Notes: generated by a model from the letters alone, not told the origin. Shown: positions 8,362-16,230, counted from the first letter of the stretch. The stretch is 42,028 nucleotides of DNA from UMGS1124 sp045541255 (GCA_045541255.1 JAZQIU010000036.1:1-42028); one strand, 5' to 3'. Numbers and translations are program-made.

Positions 8362-8736
8362 GTGTGTACGATTTTAATGCCAATAAATCCTCAATATGTC
8401 GATGAAATATTAGCTGGCAGAAAAAAATATGAGTATAGAAAAATTAAGGCAAAAAAGGCAAACGTTGATAAAATGATTATATATTCTACTTCTCCAATTA
8501 TGAAAGTTGTAGCTGAAGTTGATATTAAGGAAATATTAGAAGAAGAACCAGAAAAACTTTGGGAAATGACAAAATCTGAATCAGGAATTACTAAAAGTTT
8601 TTATAATAAGTACTATAAAAATAAAAATATAGCCGTGGCTTATAAGCTAGGAAAAATAAAAATTTACAATGAACCCAAAAATTTAAATGAAATAGGAATA
8701 AACTATGTTCCTCAATCATTTGTTTATTTAGATTAA
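8362..8736 (+). CDS. ASCH-domain protein
   Basis: 124 aa, a complete stand-alone ASCH domain (PUA-like fold that binds RNA or modified nucleosides). Signature: LMPINPQYVDEILAGRKKYEYRK at the start (fits the family pattern of a loop followed by KxYEyRk), then YSTSPIMKVVAEVDI. I use the GTG at 8362: AGGAGG at 8347-8352 gives a 9-nt spacer and the frame includes the conserved LMPINP strand. An ATG at 8360 overlaps out of frame and stops after six codons, which could tune initiation. It is paired with the PIN/GNAT gene inside the putative element. Confidence 0.8.
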   Translation: MCTILMPINPQYVDEILAGRKKYEYRKIKAKKANVDKMIIYSTSPIMKVVAEVDIKEILEEEPEKLWEMTKSESGITKSFYNKYYKNKNIAVAYKLGKIKIYNEPKNLNEIGINYVPQSFVYLD

Positions 8737-8759
8737 AGATTTTAAAATAATGCAATTTT

Positions 8760-8780
8760 AGATAAGTTTTTAGATAAGTT
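8760..8780 (+). repeat. Right subterminal direct repeat, AGATAAGTT x2
   Basis: Units at 8760-8768 and 8772-8780, matching the units of the left inverted repeat at 6660-6702. Confidence 0.65.
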
Positions 8781-8885
8781 CTGCTAGGTTTGCCGAGTGC
8801 TACGGAGTGCTCCCAAGTGCAACCAAGAGCCGAATTAACGAGCCAAGTGCTCCAACGACACTTCCAAAAACCCCAATACAAAAGG
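8781..8885. other. GC-rich, gene-free patch at the right end of the element
   Basis: About half G+C by eye in a genome near one quarter. GAGTGC, GAGTGC, AAGTGC, AAGAGC and AAGTGC recur at 10-11 nt intervals early in the patch. No start codon or RBS supports a gene. The composition break begins right after the AGATAAGTT repeats and ends at the second secA tail. Confidence 0.7.
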
Positions 8886-8930
8886 CCATGTGGCAGTGGT
8901 AAGAAATATAAACAATGTTGTGGAAAGTAG
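8886..8930 (+). pseudogene. Displaced 3' end of secA (SEC-C zinc motif)
   Basis: Encodes PCGSGKKYKQCCGK then TAG, the same zinc motif as the secA C-terminus with Tyr for Phe, in AT-rich codons. The frame is open upstream only to 8778 and has no start or RBS, so it is not a gene of its own. Best explained as the original secA tail left behind by insertion of the element. Confidence 0.75.
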
Positions 8931-8949
8931 ATTTTATAATCTACTTTTT
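8924..8949 (+). terminator. Terminator overlapping the stop of the displaced secA tail
   Basis: Stem AAAGTAGATT/AATCTACTTT with loop TTAT and a T-run. It overlaps the TAG stop, as terminators do for several genes here, so it probably was secA's own. Confidence 0.85.
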
Positions 8950-8953
8950 ATTA

Positions 8954-8962
8954 TGTTATAAT
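8954..8962 (+). promoter_or_regulatory. Extended -10 promoter
   Basis: TGTTATAAT, 29 nt before the next start codon. Confidence 0.5.
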
Positions 8963-8990
8963 TAGTATATAAAAGAATAGGAGATATATT

Positions 8991-9473
8991 ATGATTATAA
9001 TAATAGAAACAATTATTTTATGTATTTTATTTACAACAATGGTATATATAATGTCTAAAGAACCTATAAAAACATTATATAACTATCCTCCTAAGATACA
9101 AGAAAGAGTAAAAGAATTAGAAGAATATAAAGATAAAATTCCAACAACTAAAAATATGTTAGCAGCAAAAATAGGAGTATCAATCTTTATAATTGTAATA
9201 GTTAGTTTAATAATGAGATATATTAATGGTTATACAACATTTATAGATGCGTTTAAAAATTCATTATTAATATGGACAATTATAAATATATACGATGCAT
9301 TAATATTGGATTGCTTATGGTTTTGTCAAAGTAAAAAATTTATATTTAAAGGAACTGAAGATATATCTAAAGAATATAAAAATTACTGGTTCCACATTAA
9401 AGAAAGTTTAATTGGAGAAGTAATAGGGGCAATTGTTTGTATATTAATAGGTTTGATAGTTTCAATAGTATAG
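8991..9473 (+). CDS. Unidentified membrane protein, about four TM segments
   Basis: 160 aa. Hydrophobic stretches at about 2-22, 60-75, 85-107 and 138-160 with a charged loop at 23-57. The loop WFCQSKKFIFKGTEDISKEY followed by YWFHIKE is the most distinctive part. SD ATAGGAG precedes the ATG. The following methyltransferase starts 11 nt after the stop, so the two form an operon. I cannot name a family with confidence. Confidence 0.7.
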   Translation: MIIIIETIILCILFTTMVYIMSKEPIKTLYNYPPKIQERVKELEEYKDKIPTTKNMLAAKIGVSIFIIVIVSLIMRYINGYTTFIDAFKNSLLIWTIINIYDALILDCLWFCQSKKFIFKGTEDISKEYKNYWFHIKESLIGEVIGAIVCILIGLIVSIV

Positions 9474-9484
9474 GAGTTGATAAA

Positions 9485-10297
9485 ATGAATCTTAGTAATG
9501 AAAGTAAAACTCTTTTTATACCATTATATGGAAAAGCTTTAATGAGCAAAAATAAAATTTTTTTAAATGATCCTAAAGCAGAAGAAATAATAACAAAAAT
9601 TAAATATGAATTTAAATCATTAAAACAATCTAAATGGCTTTCAATGTATATGAGTTTAAGAGCATCAATAATTGATGAATTATGTAATGATTACATTTCT
9701 ACACATACAAATTCAACAATTATACATTTAGGTTGTGGATTGGATTCAAGAAATTTAAGAGTAAATCAAAATTACAATAAATGGTATGACATTGACTTTA
9801 AAGAAGTAATAGATATAAGAAAAGAATTTTACAAAGAAAGTTCTAAATATAACATGATAGGATGTTCAGTATTAAATTATGATTGGTTAAATCATATTAC
9901 TAATAATTCAAATATTTTAATTGTAGCAGAAGGCTTAACGATGTATTTAAAAGAAGTAGAAATTAAAGACTTATTAAAGCATATAGAAGATAAATTTAAT
10001 AATGTTACTATAATATTTGATGCATACACGAAAAAAGCTATAAAAGCTTCAAAAATAAAAAATCCAATAAATCAAATGAATGCTAAAGTTTATTATGGAA
10101 TAAATAATCCTAAAGAGTTTTTAGATTTAAATAAAAATTTAAAATATAAAGAAACATATTTAATAAAGAAAAATAATAACAATTTAAAAGGAATAACAAA
10201 ATTAATATTTAATAATTTATATTGTGGAAAAATATCTCAATCATATTATAAAATTTATAAATTTATTCTAAAAAAAGAGGTACAAGATAAAAATTAA
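9485..10297 (+). CDS. LCM-type (leucine carboxyl methyltransferase family) SAM methyltransferase
   Basis: 270 aa. The SAM-binding motif I is IIHLGCGLDSRN near residues 77-88, followed by the acidic strand WYDIDFKEVIDIRKEF, both typical of the LCM/Tcm-like O-methyltransferase family; VAEGLTMYL near 145-153 is the family's third signature. I chose the ATG at 9485 because TAGGAG lies just before it; the frame is open further up (to 9437) but only inside the preceding gene. Substrate unknown; bacterial members methylate polyketides or small acids. Confidence 0.8.
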   Translation: MNLSNESKTLFIPLYGKALMSKNKIFLNDPKAEEIITKIKYEFKSLKQSKWLSMYMSLRASIIDELCNDYISTHTNSTIIHLGCGLDSRNLRVNQNYNKWYDIDFKEVIDIRKEFYKESSKYNMIGCSVLNYDWLNHITNNSNILIVAEGLTMYLKEVEIKDLLKHIEDKFNNVTIIFDAYTKKAIKASKIKNPINQMNAKVYYGINNPKEFLDLNKNLKYKETYLIKKNNNNLKGITKLIFNNLYCGKISQSYYKIYKFILKKEVQDKN

Positions 10298-10321
10298 TAT
10301 ATTAAAGTATATTAATTTTTT
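10290..10321 (+). terminator. Terminator after the methyltransferase
   Basis: 12-bp stem AAAATTAATATA/TATATTAATTTT, loop TTAAAG, T-run. The gene's TAA is inside the stem. Confidence 0.85.
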
Positions 10322-10357
10322 ATTGAAAAAAATATACTTTCAAAAACCTCTATTATT

Positions 10358-10366
10358 TGCTATACT
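10358..10366 (+). promoter_or_regulatory. Extended -10 promoter of prfB
   Basis: TGCTATACT, 18 nt before the prfB ATG. Confidence 0.5.
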
Positions 10367-10384
10367 CATTCTAGGAGTGACGTT

Positions 10385-11480
10385 ATGGAAAAGAAAGAAT
10401 TACAAACAAAATATAATGATTTATTTGAAAAATTAAATATTCTTGGGAGGTCACTTTGACTTAGAAGTTAAAAGTCAAAAAATAAAAGAATTAGAAAAAG
10501 AATTACAAGATGAGAATATTTGGAACAATATAGATAAAGCAAATAAATTAAATAATGAACTAGTAAACTTAAAAAAATCTGTTGAAAACTATCAAGTTAT
10601 CCACAATAAAATCGAAGATTCAATAGGTTTATTAGAAATGTTAAGCGAAGAAGATATTAACGAACTAGAAGAAATAGAAAAAGAATTACCAAATATTGAA
10701 ACAGAATTAAATGAGTTAGAAATTGAAACATTATTTACAAGCGAATATGATAATTTAAGTTGTTTTTTAGAAATACATCCAGGTGCTGGTGGTACAGAAG
10801 CTTGTGATTGGGCTGATATGCTATTAAGAATGTATACAATGTTCTGTGAAAAAAATAATTATAAGTATGAAGTTATCGATAAATTAAAAGGTGAAACAGC
10901 AGGAATAAAAAGTGTAACATTGAAAATAGAGGGCAATCACGCTTATGGTTATTTCAAAAGTGAAATAGGGGTACATAGATTAGTAAGAATAAGTCCATTT
11001 AATGCGGCTGGAAAAAGACAAACATCATTCGCTTCAGTATCTGTTATTCCAGAAATAAATGAAAACATAGATATTGAAATAAAAAACGAAGATATAAGAG
11101 TAGACGTTTATAGAAGTAGTGGTTGTGGAGGACAAGGAGTTAATACAACAGACTCAGCAGTAAGAATAACACATATACCAACAGGCATTGTAGTAACTTG
11201 TCAAAATGAAAGAAGTCAAATACAAAATAAAGCAACTGCGATGAATTTATTAAAAAGTAAATTATTTCAAATAGAACAAAAAAATAAAGAAAAGGAACTA
11301 AATGATTTAAAAGGGGATATAATGAACATAGACTTCGGTAGTCAAATAAGAAATTATACATTAGAACCATATAGTTTAGTAAAAGATGTAAGAACTGGTT
11401 ATGAAAATACAAATACAGATAAAGTATTAAATGGTGATATATTAGAATTTATGAAATCATTTTTAAGAATAAAGAGGTAG
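10385..11480 (+). CDS. prfB: Peptide chain release factor 2, with programmed +1 frameshift
   Basis: The ATG at 10385 (SD AGGAG 10372-10376) opens a 24-codon frame ending GGG AGG TCA CTT TGA C. The +1 slip on CTT at 10454-10456 skips T10457 and resumes with GAC at 10458, giving a 364-aa protein. This is the classical RF2 autoregulatory site: an internal SD-like GGGAGG three bases before CTT TGA C. The body has the GGQ hydrolysis motif (SGCGGQGVNTTDSAVRITH) and an SPF-type UGA-recognition tripeptide (RISPFNAAG). RF2 terminates at UGA/UAA and low RF2 raises frameshifting. The presence of a functional-looking RF2 shows that UGA is stop here. Confidence 0.96.
10445..10460 (+). promoter_or_regulatory. 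prfB recoding site
   Basis: GGGAGG-TCA-CTT-TGA-C: internal Shine-Dalgarno, 3-nt spacer, slippery CTT, in-frame UGA with a 3' C (the weak termination context). Confidence 0.95.
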
Positions 11481-11486
11481 AAAATT

Positions 11487-12329
11487 ATGGTAGAGGTAAA
11501 AAAATATTCAAAAATATTATTAGGATGTTTACTTATAAGTTTAGGATTAAATGTATTTATAATTCCATCTAAACTTATACCAAGTGGTATATTAGGTCTA
11601 ACAAGTATACTTTCATATGGTTATGGTTTTAATAATGCAGCATTATTATTAATAATAAATGTATGGACTTTGTGGTTAATATATATGTTATATGATAAAG
11701 AAAGGTTAAAACAATATTTAGTACCCACACTCGCTTTACCTTTATGTATATATTTAACTTCATACATACACATAAATATTACTACTAGTGTTGAAGAATT
11801 ATTAATTGCTATAGCAGGTTCATTTATAATGGGATATGGTTATGGTTTAATGTATAAAGAAGGATTTAAAACAGGGGCTATAAATATATTAGAAGATATA
11901 TACAATGATTTTGCTAAAAAAAACACAAGAATATTATCGAGAGGTTTTGATGTATTATTAGTACTAGCAACAATGAAAGTTTATGGAATAGAACAAGCTT
12001 TATATTCAACCATAGTAATAGTTATAATAAGATATATGACAACAAAAGCAAGAATAGGAATTAGTGATTCAAAAGCTTTTTATATAATAACAACGAAAGA
12101 AAAAGAAATAAAAAAATATTTAATGGAAGAATTACATCACGATTTAACAGCATTTGATGCTGAAGGTGGTTTTTCTAAAAAGAAAAGTAGAGTTATAATG
12201 ACAGTTATTTCCACTAAAGATTATTTTAGAGTGAAAGAAGGGATACAATTAATTGATCCGAAAGCTTTCATATCTATAACAGATAATTTTGAAGTAATGA
12301 ACAGAAATGTAAAAATAAATGAAGAATAA
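11487..12329 (+). CDS. YitT-family membrane protein (DUF161 + DUF2179)
   Basis: 280 aa. Residues 1-180 hold about five membrane helices with the family pattern NVFIIPSKLIPSGILGL, then GYGYGLMYKEGFKTGAINI. Residues 185-280 form the soluble DUF2179 domain (AFYIITTKEKEIKKYLMEEL; MTVISTKDYFRVKEGI; DPKAFISITDNFEV). It starts 6 nt after the prfB stop and is probably co-transcribed with it, as related genes are near prfB in some Bacilli. The role is unknown in the family; transport has been suggested. A paralog lies at 25560-26465. Confidence 0.88.
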   Translation: MVEVKKYSKILLGCLLISLGLNVFIIPSKLIPSGILGLTSILSYGYGFNNAALLLIINVWTLWLIYMLYDKERLKQYLVPTLALPLCIYLTSYIHINITTSVEELLIAIAGSFIMGYGYGLMYKEGFKTGAINILEDIYNDFAKKNTRILSRGFDVLLVLATMKVYGIEQALYSTIVIVIIRYMTTKARIGISDSKAFYIITTKEKEIKKYLMEELHHDLTAFDAEGGFSKKKSRVIMTVISTKDYFRVKEGIQLIDPKAFISITDNFEVMNRNVKINEE

Positions 12330-12367
12330 TTTATGATATTTAAAATATAATAAAAGGAGGTAAAAAT

Positions 12368-12700
12368 ATGAAATTATTTTCAAAAGAAAAAGGTATTGTA
12401 TTATCTATACTTAATGCTATTTTCGTAATATGGATAGTGACTGCACTTGTTATAACTATATCAAATATAACAATGTTAGCAATAAAAGACTACACTTATA
12501 CATATGAAGAATACAAAGTAATAAATTGTGATTTTGAATATGAAACAGAAGAAAATTGCGAAAGTAATTATACGCTTTATAAAATAGATTCAAAAAACTA
12601 CAATACAGATTATAAAAGAAATATTATAATTTCAGTATCTAATATTATTATTGTATCAGGAATAATTTTTATATTAAATAAAGAAAAAAATAAAAAATAG
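12368..12700 (+). CDS. Small two-TM protein of unknown function
   Basis: 110 aa. TM segments at about 12-37 and 85-103, with a polar external loop between that holds two Cys (NCDFEYETEENCES). SD AAAGGAGG precedes the ATG. It ends with a terminator. The topology (two helices and a disulfide-capable loop) suggests an exported loop. No family recognised. Confidence 0.65.
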   Translation: MKLFSKEKGIVLSILNAIFVIWIVTALVITISNITMLAIKDYTYTYEEYKVINCDFEYETEENCESNYTLYKIDSKNYNTDYKRNIIISVSNIIIVSGIIFILNKEKNKK

Positions 12701-12707
12701 TGTTTAG

Positions 12708-12733
12708 AGTAAATCGTATGATTTACTTTTTTT
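12708..12733 (+). terminator. Terminator after the small membrane protein
   Basis: Stem AGTAAATC/GATTTACT, loop GTAT, T-run to 12733. Confidence 0.85.
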
Positions 12734-12768
12734 GTACTTTAATAACAAATATATTAATACAATTTATT

Positions 12769-13407
12769 ATGAAAAAAATAATTATAATAACTTTAATAGT
12801 TTTAAATTTAATATTAAGTATACATACAACAGCAAAGAATAAAAAATTAATTTTAAATGATATAATCATAATTATAGATGTCGGACATGGTTCTAAAGAC
12901 ATAGGGACTTCATATAAAAATGTTTATGAAAAAGATATTAATTTAAATATATCTAAAAAGTTAAAAATTGAACTAGAAAATTTTGGAGCTAATGTAATTC
13001 TAACAAGAGATGGAGATTATGATTTATCAACACCAAATACTAACACTAGAAAAAGAAGTGACTTTAATAATAGAATAAAACTTATAAATGAATATAATCC
13101 TAATTTAGTTATTTCTATTCATCAAAATTACTATAAAGATTCAAGATATAGTGGTACTCAAATATTTTATAAGGGTAATAAAGAACTAGCCAAATATTTA
13201 CAAAAAAATATTAATAAAAAAAGACTTTCAAAACCAATTTCTTCTTCTTTATATATGTATAATAAGATTAAAGCTGATACCCTTCTTATAGAATGTGGAT
13301 TTCTTTCTAATGCAACAGATAGAAAAAATTTAACTAATGAAACATATCAAGCTAATTATTCAAAAGACTTAGCAAAATACATTGCAGAATATTTTAAAAA
13401 GAATTAG
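12769..13407 (+). CDS. N-acetylmuramoyl-L-alanine amidase (Amidase_3, CwlD-like)
   Basis: 212 aa, exported cell-wall hydrolase that cuts the MurNAc-L-Ala bond. N-terminal signal anchor at 2-20. Zinc ligands H40 (DVGHGSKD), E54 (VYEKD) and H118 (SIHQN), and catalytic E175 (LLIECGFLSN). These match Amidase_3 domains throughout. The ATG at 12769 begins a standard signal sequence; the frame is open up to 12700, but that part runs through the upstream terminator hairpin and encodes a second hydrophobic run. Odd: no Shine-Dalgarno is visible before 12769, so the mRNA may be leaderless or weakly translated. Confidence 0.88.
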   Translation: MKKIIIITLIVLNLILSIHTTAKNKKLILNDIIIIIDVGHGSKDIGTSYKNVYEKDINLNISKKLKIELENFGANVILTRDGDYDLSTPNTNTRKRSDFNNRIKLINEYNPNLVISIHQNYYKDSRYSGTQIFYKGNKELAKYLQKNINKKRLSKPISSSLYMYNKIKADTLLIECGFLSNATDRKNLTNETYQANYSKDLAKYIAEYFKKN

Positions 13408-13460
13408 CGTAAATTTCATAATAAATTCACATTTTTAATATATTATTTTTATGTTAGTTG

Positions 13461-13469
13461 TGATAGAAT
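13461..13469 (+). promoter_or_regulatory. Extended -10 promoter of the Abi_2 gene
   Basis: TGATAGAAT, 17 nt before the ATG at 13487. Confidence 0.4.
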
Positions 13470-13486
13470 TTATAATAGGTGATAGT

Positions 13487-14458
13487 ATGTCAAGGCAAGA
13501 ACAGACAAAAGCAACTAAAACAAATAAAATATTCAAAACCTTAGATGAACAAATTTCTATACTTGAAAATAAAGGTTTAGTAATAGATGATGTTGATTTT
13601 GCAAAGGAAATATTATTAAGAGAAAACTATTTCTTTGTAAGTGGATATAGACATTTATTACTACGTTCTAAAACTGATAAAAAATTCTTGCCTGGAGCAA
13701 ATTTTAGAGAAATGTATGCTCTATTTAATTTTGATAGACAAATAAGAAACATACTATTTAAAAATTTGCTTATAATAGAAAATAATATTAAAAGTATATT
13801 TTCATACCAATTATCTAAAAAATATGGTTATAAAGAAAAAGATTACTTGCGCCCTTCTAACTTTACAAATAATCCTGAGAAGTTTAGGCAAGTTAACGAT
13901 TTGATAAAAAAAATGAAACGTCAAATAAGAATAAATGGTAATCAACATTCAGCAACTAAACATTATCAAATGAATTATGGTTATGTACCATTATGGATTG
14001 TAGTAAAAGTATTATCTTTTGGTATAGTTTGTGAATTATTTACAATAATGAAAAAAGAAGACCAAATTGAAATATCTGAAATATATAGAATTGATCCTCA
14101 AACATTAAGTATATATTTACCAATACTTGCAAACTATAGAAATTTATGTGCACACGAAGATATATTATATGATTATAGAACACATAGACCTATACCAAAT
14201 ACTGAAATTCACAACCAACTAAATATCCCAAAGTTAGACGGGGAATATATATACGGCAAAGAAGATTTATTTGCATTAATAATAATAATGAAAAGAATGT
14301 TATCAACAGATGAGTTTAAACTAATGATTAATGAAATTACATATGAAATAAATATAGTTGATGGTAAATTAAAAACTATTAAAATTGATAAATTATTAAA
14401 TGCAATAGGATTCCCAACTAATTTTAAAGATATATGTTTTATAGATAAGGAGTTTTAA
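13487..14458 (+). CDS. Abi_2 / AbiD-AbiF family HEPN protein
   Basis: 323 aa. Matches Abi-like proteins: TLDEQISILENKGLVI then ENYFFVSGYRH at the N-terminus, LFNFDRQIRNILFKNLLIIEN in the middle, and the HEPN RNase motif R218-NLCA-H223 (Rx4H) followed by EDILYDYR. Such proteins abort phage infection by RNA cleavage or act as toxins. GGTGAT lies 2 nt before the ATG at 13487, which is short; an in-frame upstream start at 13451 lacks a better SD. The SD AAGGAG of the next gene (htrA) is in its final codons and the htrA ATG begins 2 nt after its stop, so the two are coupled. Confidence 0.85.
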   Translation: MSRQEQTKATKTNKIFKTLDEQISILENKGLVIDDVDFAKEILLRENYFFVSGYRHLLLRSKTDKKFLPGANFREMYALFNFDRQIRNILFKNLLIIENNIKSIFSYQLSKKYGYKEKDYLRPSNFTNNPEKFRQVNDLIKKMKRQIRINGNQHSATKHYQMNYGYVPLWIVVKVLSFGIVCELFTIMKKEDQIEISEIYRIDPQTLSIYLPILANYRNLCAHEDILYDYRTHRPIPNTEIHNQLNIPKLDGEYIYGKEDLFALIIIMKRMLSTDEFKLMINEITYEINIVDGKLKTIKIDKLLNAIGFPTNFKDICFIDKEF

Positions 14459-14459
14459 A

Positions 14460-15545
14460 ATGAATAAAAAGACAAAAGGTATATTATTAATTATAGCAGC
14501 ATTTTTCTTAGGTGCTGGTGGAATGTTTATATTAGTTAATTATTCACCAGCAGCTGTTCAAACAATTGTTAATAAAAGTGAAAAAGAAGTAACTGTAACT
14601 GATACTGGAATAGCAGATGCTGTTGAAAAGTTATATGATGCAGTTGTTGTAGTAGGCTCATATAAAAATGGAGTATTATCTAGTAGTGGAACAGGTTTTG
14701 TATATGATGAAGATGATAAATATGCTTATATATTAACAAACTCACATGTTATAGATAGTGCTACATCAATCAAAGTTAAATTTACTAATGATGCTATTGA
14801 AAATGTAGAATTAGTAGGTAATGATTCATATAGCGATATAGCAGTTTTAAAAATTGAAAAAGAAAAAGTAATTAAAATAGCTGAAATTGGTACTAATGAA
14901 AACTTAAGGGTAGGAGATACTGTATTTGCAATAGGAGCTCCATTAGATAATGAATACTCTTGGACAGTTACTAGAGGAATACTTTCTGGCAAGGATAGAT
15001 TGGTAGATGTTAGTGTGGGAAATACAGGAAGTGCTGATTGGGTAATGCAAGTTATCCAAACTGATGCTGCAATAAATAGTGGTAATAGTGGTGGACCTTT
15101 AGCAAATTCAAATGGACAAGTAATAGGTGTTACTAATATGAAACTTGTAAGTGATGGAGTAGAAGGTATGGGATTTGCGATTCCTATAGAAGATGCAATA
15201 AATTATGCAAAACAATTAAGAGAGAACGGAAAAATTGAAAGACCATTTATAGGAATATCAATGCTAGATTCAAATGATACATTTAATTTAGCAAGATATA
15301 GAATAACATTAGATACAAGTTTAGAAGGTGCTGTAGTAATAGAAACTCAAAAAGGTTCTCCAGCCTCTGATGCTAAACTACAAATGGGTGATGTAATAAC
15401 TAAAATTGAAGATTATGAAGTAACTTCTGTTGCACGTTTAAAATATTATTTATATAAATATGCACCGGGAGATAAAGTTAAAATAACTTATGTTAGAAAT
15501 GGAAAAACAGAAACAGTTACAATAAAGTTAGATAAAAGTGAATAG
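14460..15545 (+). CDS. HtrA/DegP-like S1C serine protease with PDZ domain
   Basis: 361 aa. One N-terminal TM anchor (7-27), then a trypsin-like domain with catalytic triad H96 (TNSHVID), D126 (SYSDIAVLK) and S210 (INSGNSGGPL). The PDZ domain covers about 255-361 (GSPASDAKLQMGDVITKIED). It would degrade or refold misfolded proteins outside the membrane. Translation is probably coupled to the upstream Abi_2 gene through the AAGGAG in that gene's end. A terminator overlaps the stop codon. Confidence 0.93.
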   Translation: MNKKTKGILLIIAAFFLGAGGMFILVNYSPAAVQTIVNKSEKEVTVTDTGIADAVEKLYDAVVVVGSYKNGVLSSSGTGFVYDEDDKYAYILTNSHVIDSATSIKVKFTNDAIENVELVGNDSYSDIAVLKIEKEKVIKIAEIGTNENLRVGDTVFAIGAPLDNEYSWTVTRGILSGKDRLVDVSVGNTGSADWVMQVIQTDAAINSGNSGGPLANSNGQVIGVTNMKLVSDGVEGMGFAIPIEDAINYAKQLRENGKIERPFIGISMLDSNDTFNLARYRITLDTSLEGAVVIETQKGSPASDAKLQMGDVITKIEDYEVTSVARLKYYLYKYAPGDKVKITYVRNGKTETVTIKLDKSE

Positions 15546-15571
15546 ATTTATTAAATTAAATCTATTTTTTT
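15541..15571 (+). terminator. Terminator after htrA
   Basis: Stem AATAGATTTA/TAAATCTATT, loop TTAAAT, T-run. Almost identical (one base) to the terminator at 16201-16230. Confidence 0.85.
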
Positions 15572-15613
15572 ACGTAAAATAAATATAAAAAAAATAAAAG
15601 ACAATAATATTAA

Positions 15614-15622
15614 TGATATAAT
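15614..15622 (+). promoter_or_regulatory. Extended -10 promoter
   Basis: TGATATAAT, 15 nt before the ATG at 15638. Confidence 0.5.
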
Positions 15623-15637
15623 AAAAGTGGTGATAAA

Positions 15638-16201
15638 ATGAACAAAGTATATTTTCAAGGAAGTTTTTATTTAAAAAAAGAAGCAGGAACAGAAATTCCT
15701 ATAAAAGATGTTGATATAACTAAAGGAGAATTTTATTATAATCCAAATTATGAAAGTGTTTGTGAATTGCACCAACTAATTATTAATAGTAAAGGAATGT
15801 TTTTAAGACGAAGAGATGCATTAGGCAAATATAGTGAAGAATTAATACCGGTTAATGAAGATGACTTGGAGAAAAATTACATAGATTTTATGAAATTTTT
15901 AAAAGAAAGTAAATACATAGGTAAATTAGGTAAAAGAACAAAACCAACACAATTTGGAGATATGAGTTATACAGATTTTCCTACATTAGTTTTATTTCAA
16001 ACAAATACACATACAATAATATATAATTCTATGATAGAAGATTTAACAAACATACCTATAAGTATTTTAGATTCTAGATATTGTAATGATTGGGAATTTT
16101 TTGGAGAACAAAATACCATATATCAAAATCCTATGGATTTATATAAAGATTTGTATAAAGATTCATTTAAACAAAATAAAAATAAAGGCTTTAATTTTTA
16201 A
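15638..16201 (+). CDS. Unknown soluble protein, 187 aa
   Basis: No signal peptide or TM segment. The first third is beta-strand rich (MNKVYFQGSFYLKKEAGTEI), the middle carries FLRRRDALGKYSEELIPV, and the C-terminus is Lys/Asn-rich. SD-like AGTGGTGA precedes the ATG. It is a one-gene unit with its own promoter, enclosed by two nearly identical terminators at 15541 and 16201. I do not recognise a family. Confidence 0.7.
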   Translation: MNKVYFQGSFYLKKEAGTEIPIKDVDITKGEFYYNPNYESVCELHQLIINSKGMFLRRRDALGKYSEELIPVNEDDLEKNYIDFMKFLKESKYIGKLGKRTKPTQFGDMSYTDFPTLVLFQTNTHTIIYNSMIEDLTNIPISILDSRYCNDWEFFGEQNTIYQNPMDLYKDLYKDSFKQNKNKGFNF

Positions 16202-16230
16202 ATAGATTTATTAAACTAAATCTATTTTTT
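16201..16230 (+). terminator. Terminator before ychF
   Basis: Stem AATAGATTTA/TAAATCTATT, loop TTAAAC, T-run. It overlaps the preceding stop codon. Confidence 0.85.

Larger units (their letters stand above)
6532..8893. mobile_element. Putative non-autonomous integrative element at the secA 3' end
   Basis: The 8-bp string CCATGTGG occurs at 6532-6539 inside the SEC-C codons of secA and again at 8886-8893. From each copy the reading frame continues as GSGKK-F/Y-KQCCGK-stop. The upstream copy then uses GC-richer codons and has its own terminator; the downstream copy is AT-rich like the rest of secA and is followed by a hairpin overlapping its stop. This is what site-specific insertion with target-gene reconstitution leaves behind. 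Between the copies are two genes (PIN/GNAT/PUA-like and ASCH), subterminal AGATAAGTT repeats about 105-120 bp inside each end, and a GC-rich patch near the right end. No recombinase is encoded, so movement would need help in trans. The exact crossover could lie anywhere in the conserved codons. Confidence 0.6.

Noticed and set aside
8591..8881. Minus-strand 96-codon frame rich in Trp over the GC patch
   Set aside because: It runs antisense to the ASCH gene, has no SD, and its composition follows the GC-rich patch rather than coding use.
8778..8930. 50-codon frame ending in the SEC-C motif as a separate gene
   Set aside because: No start codon or SD; only the last 14 codons resemble a protein, and they equal the secA tail.
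12346..12351. TATAAT before the 110-aa gene
   Set aside because: The SD is only 3-9 nt downstream, so RNA starting there would lack it; the gene may be read from prfB.
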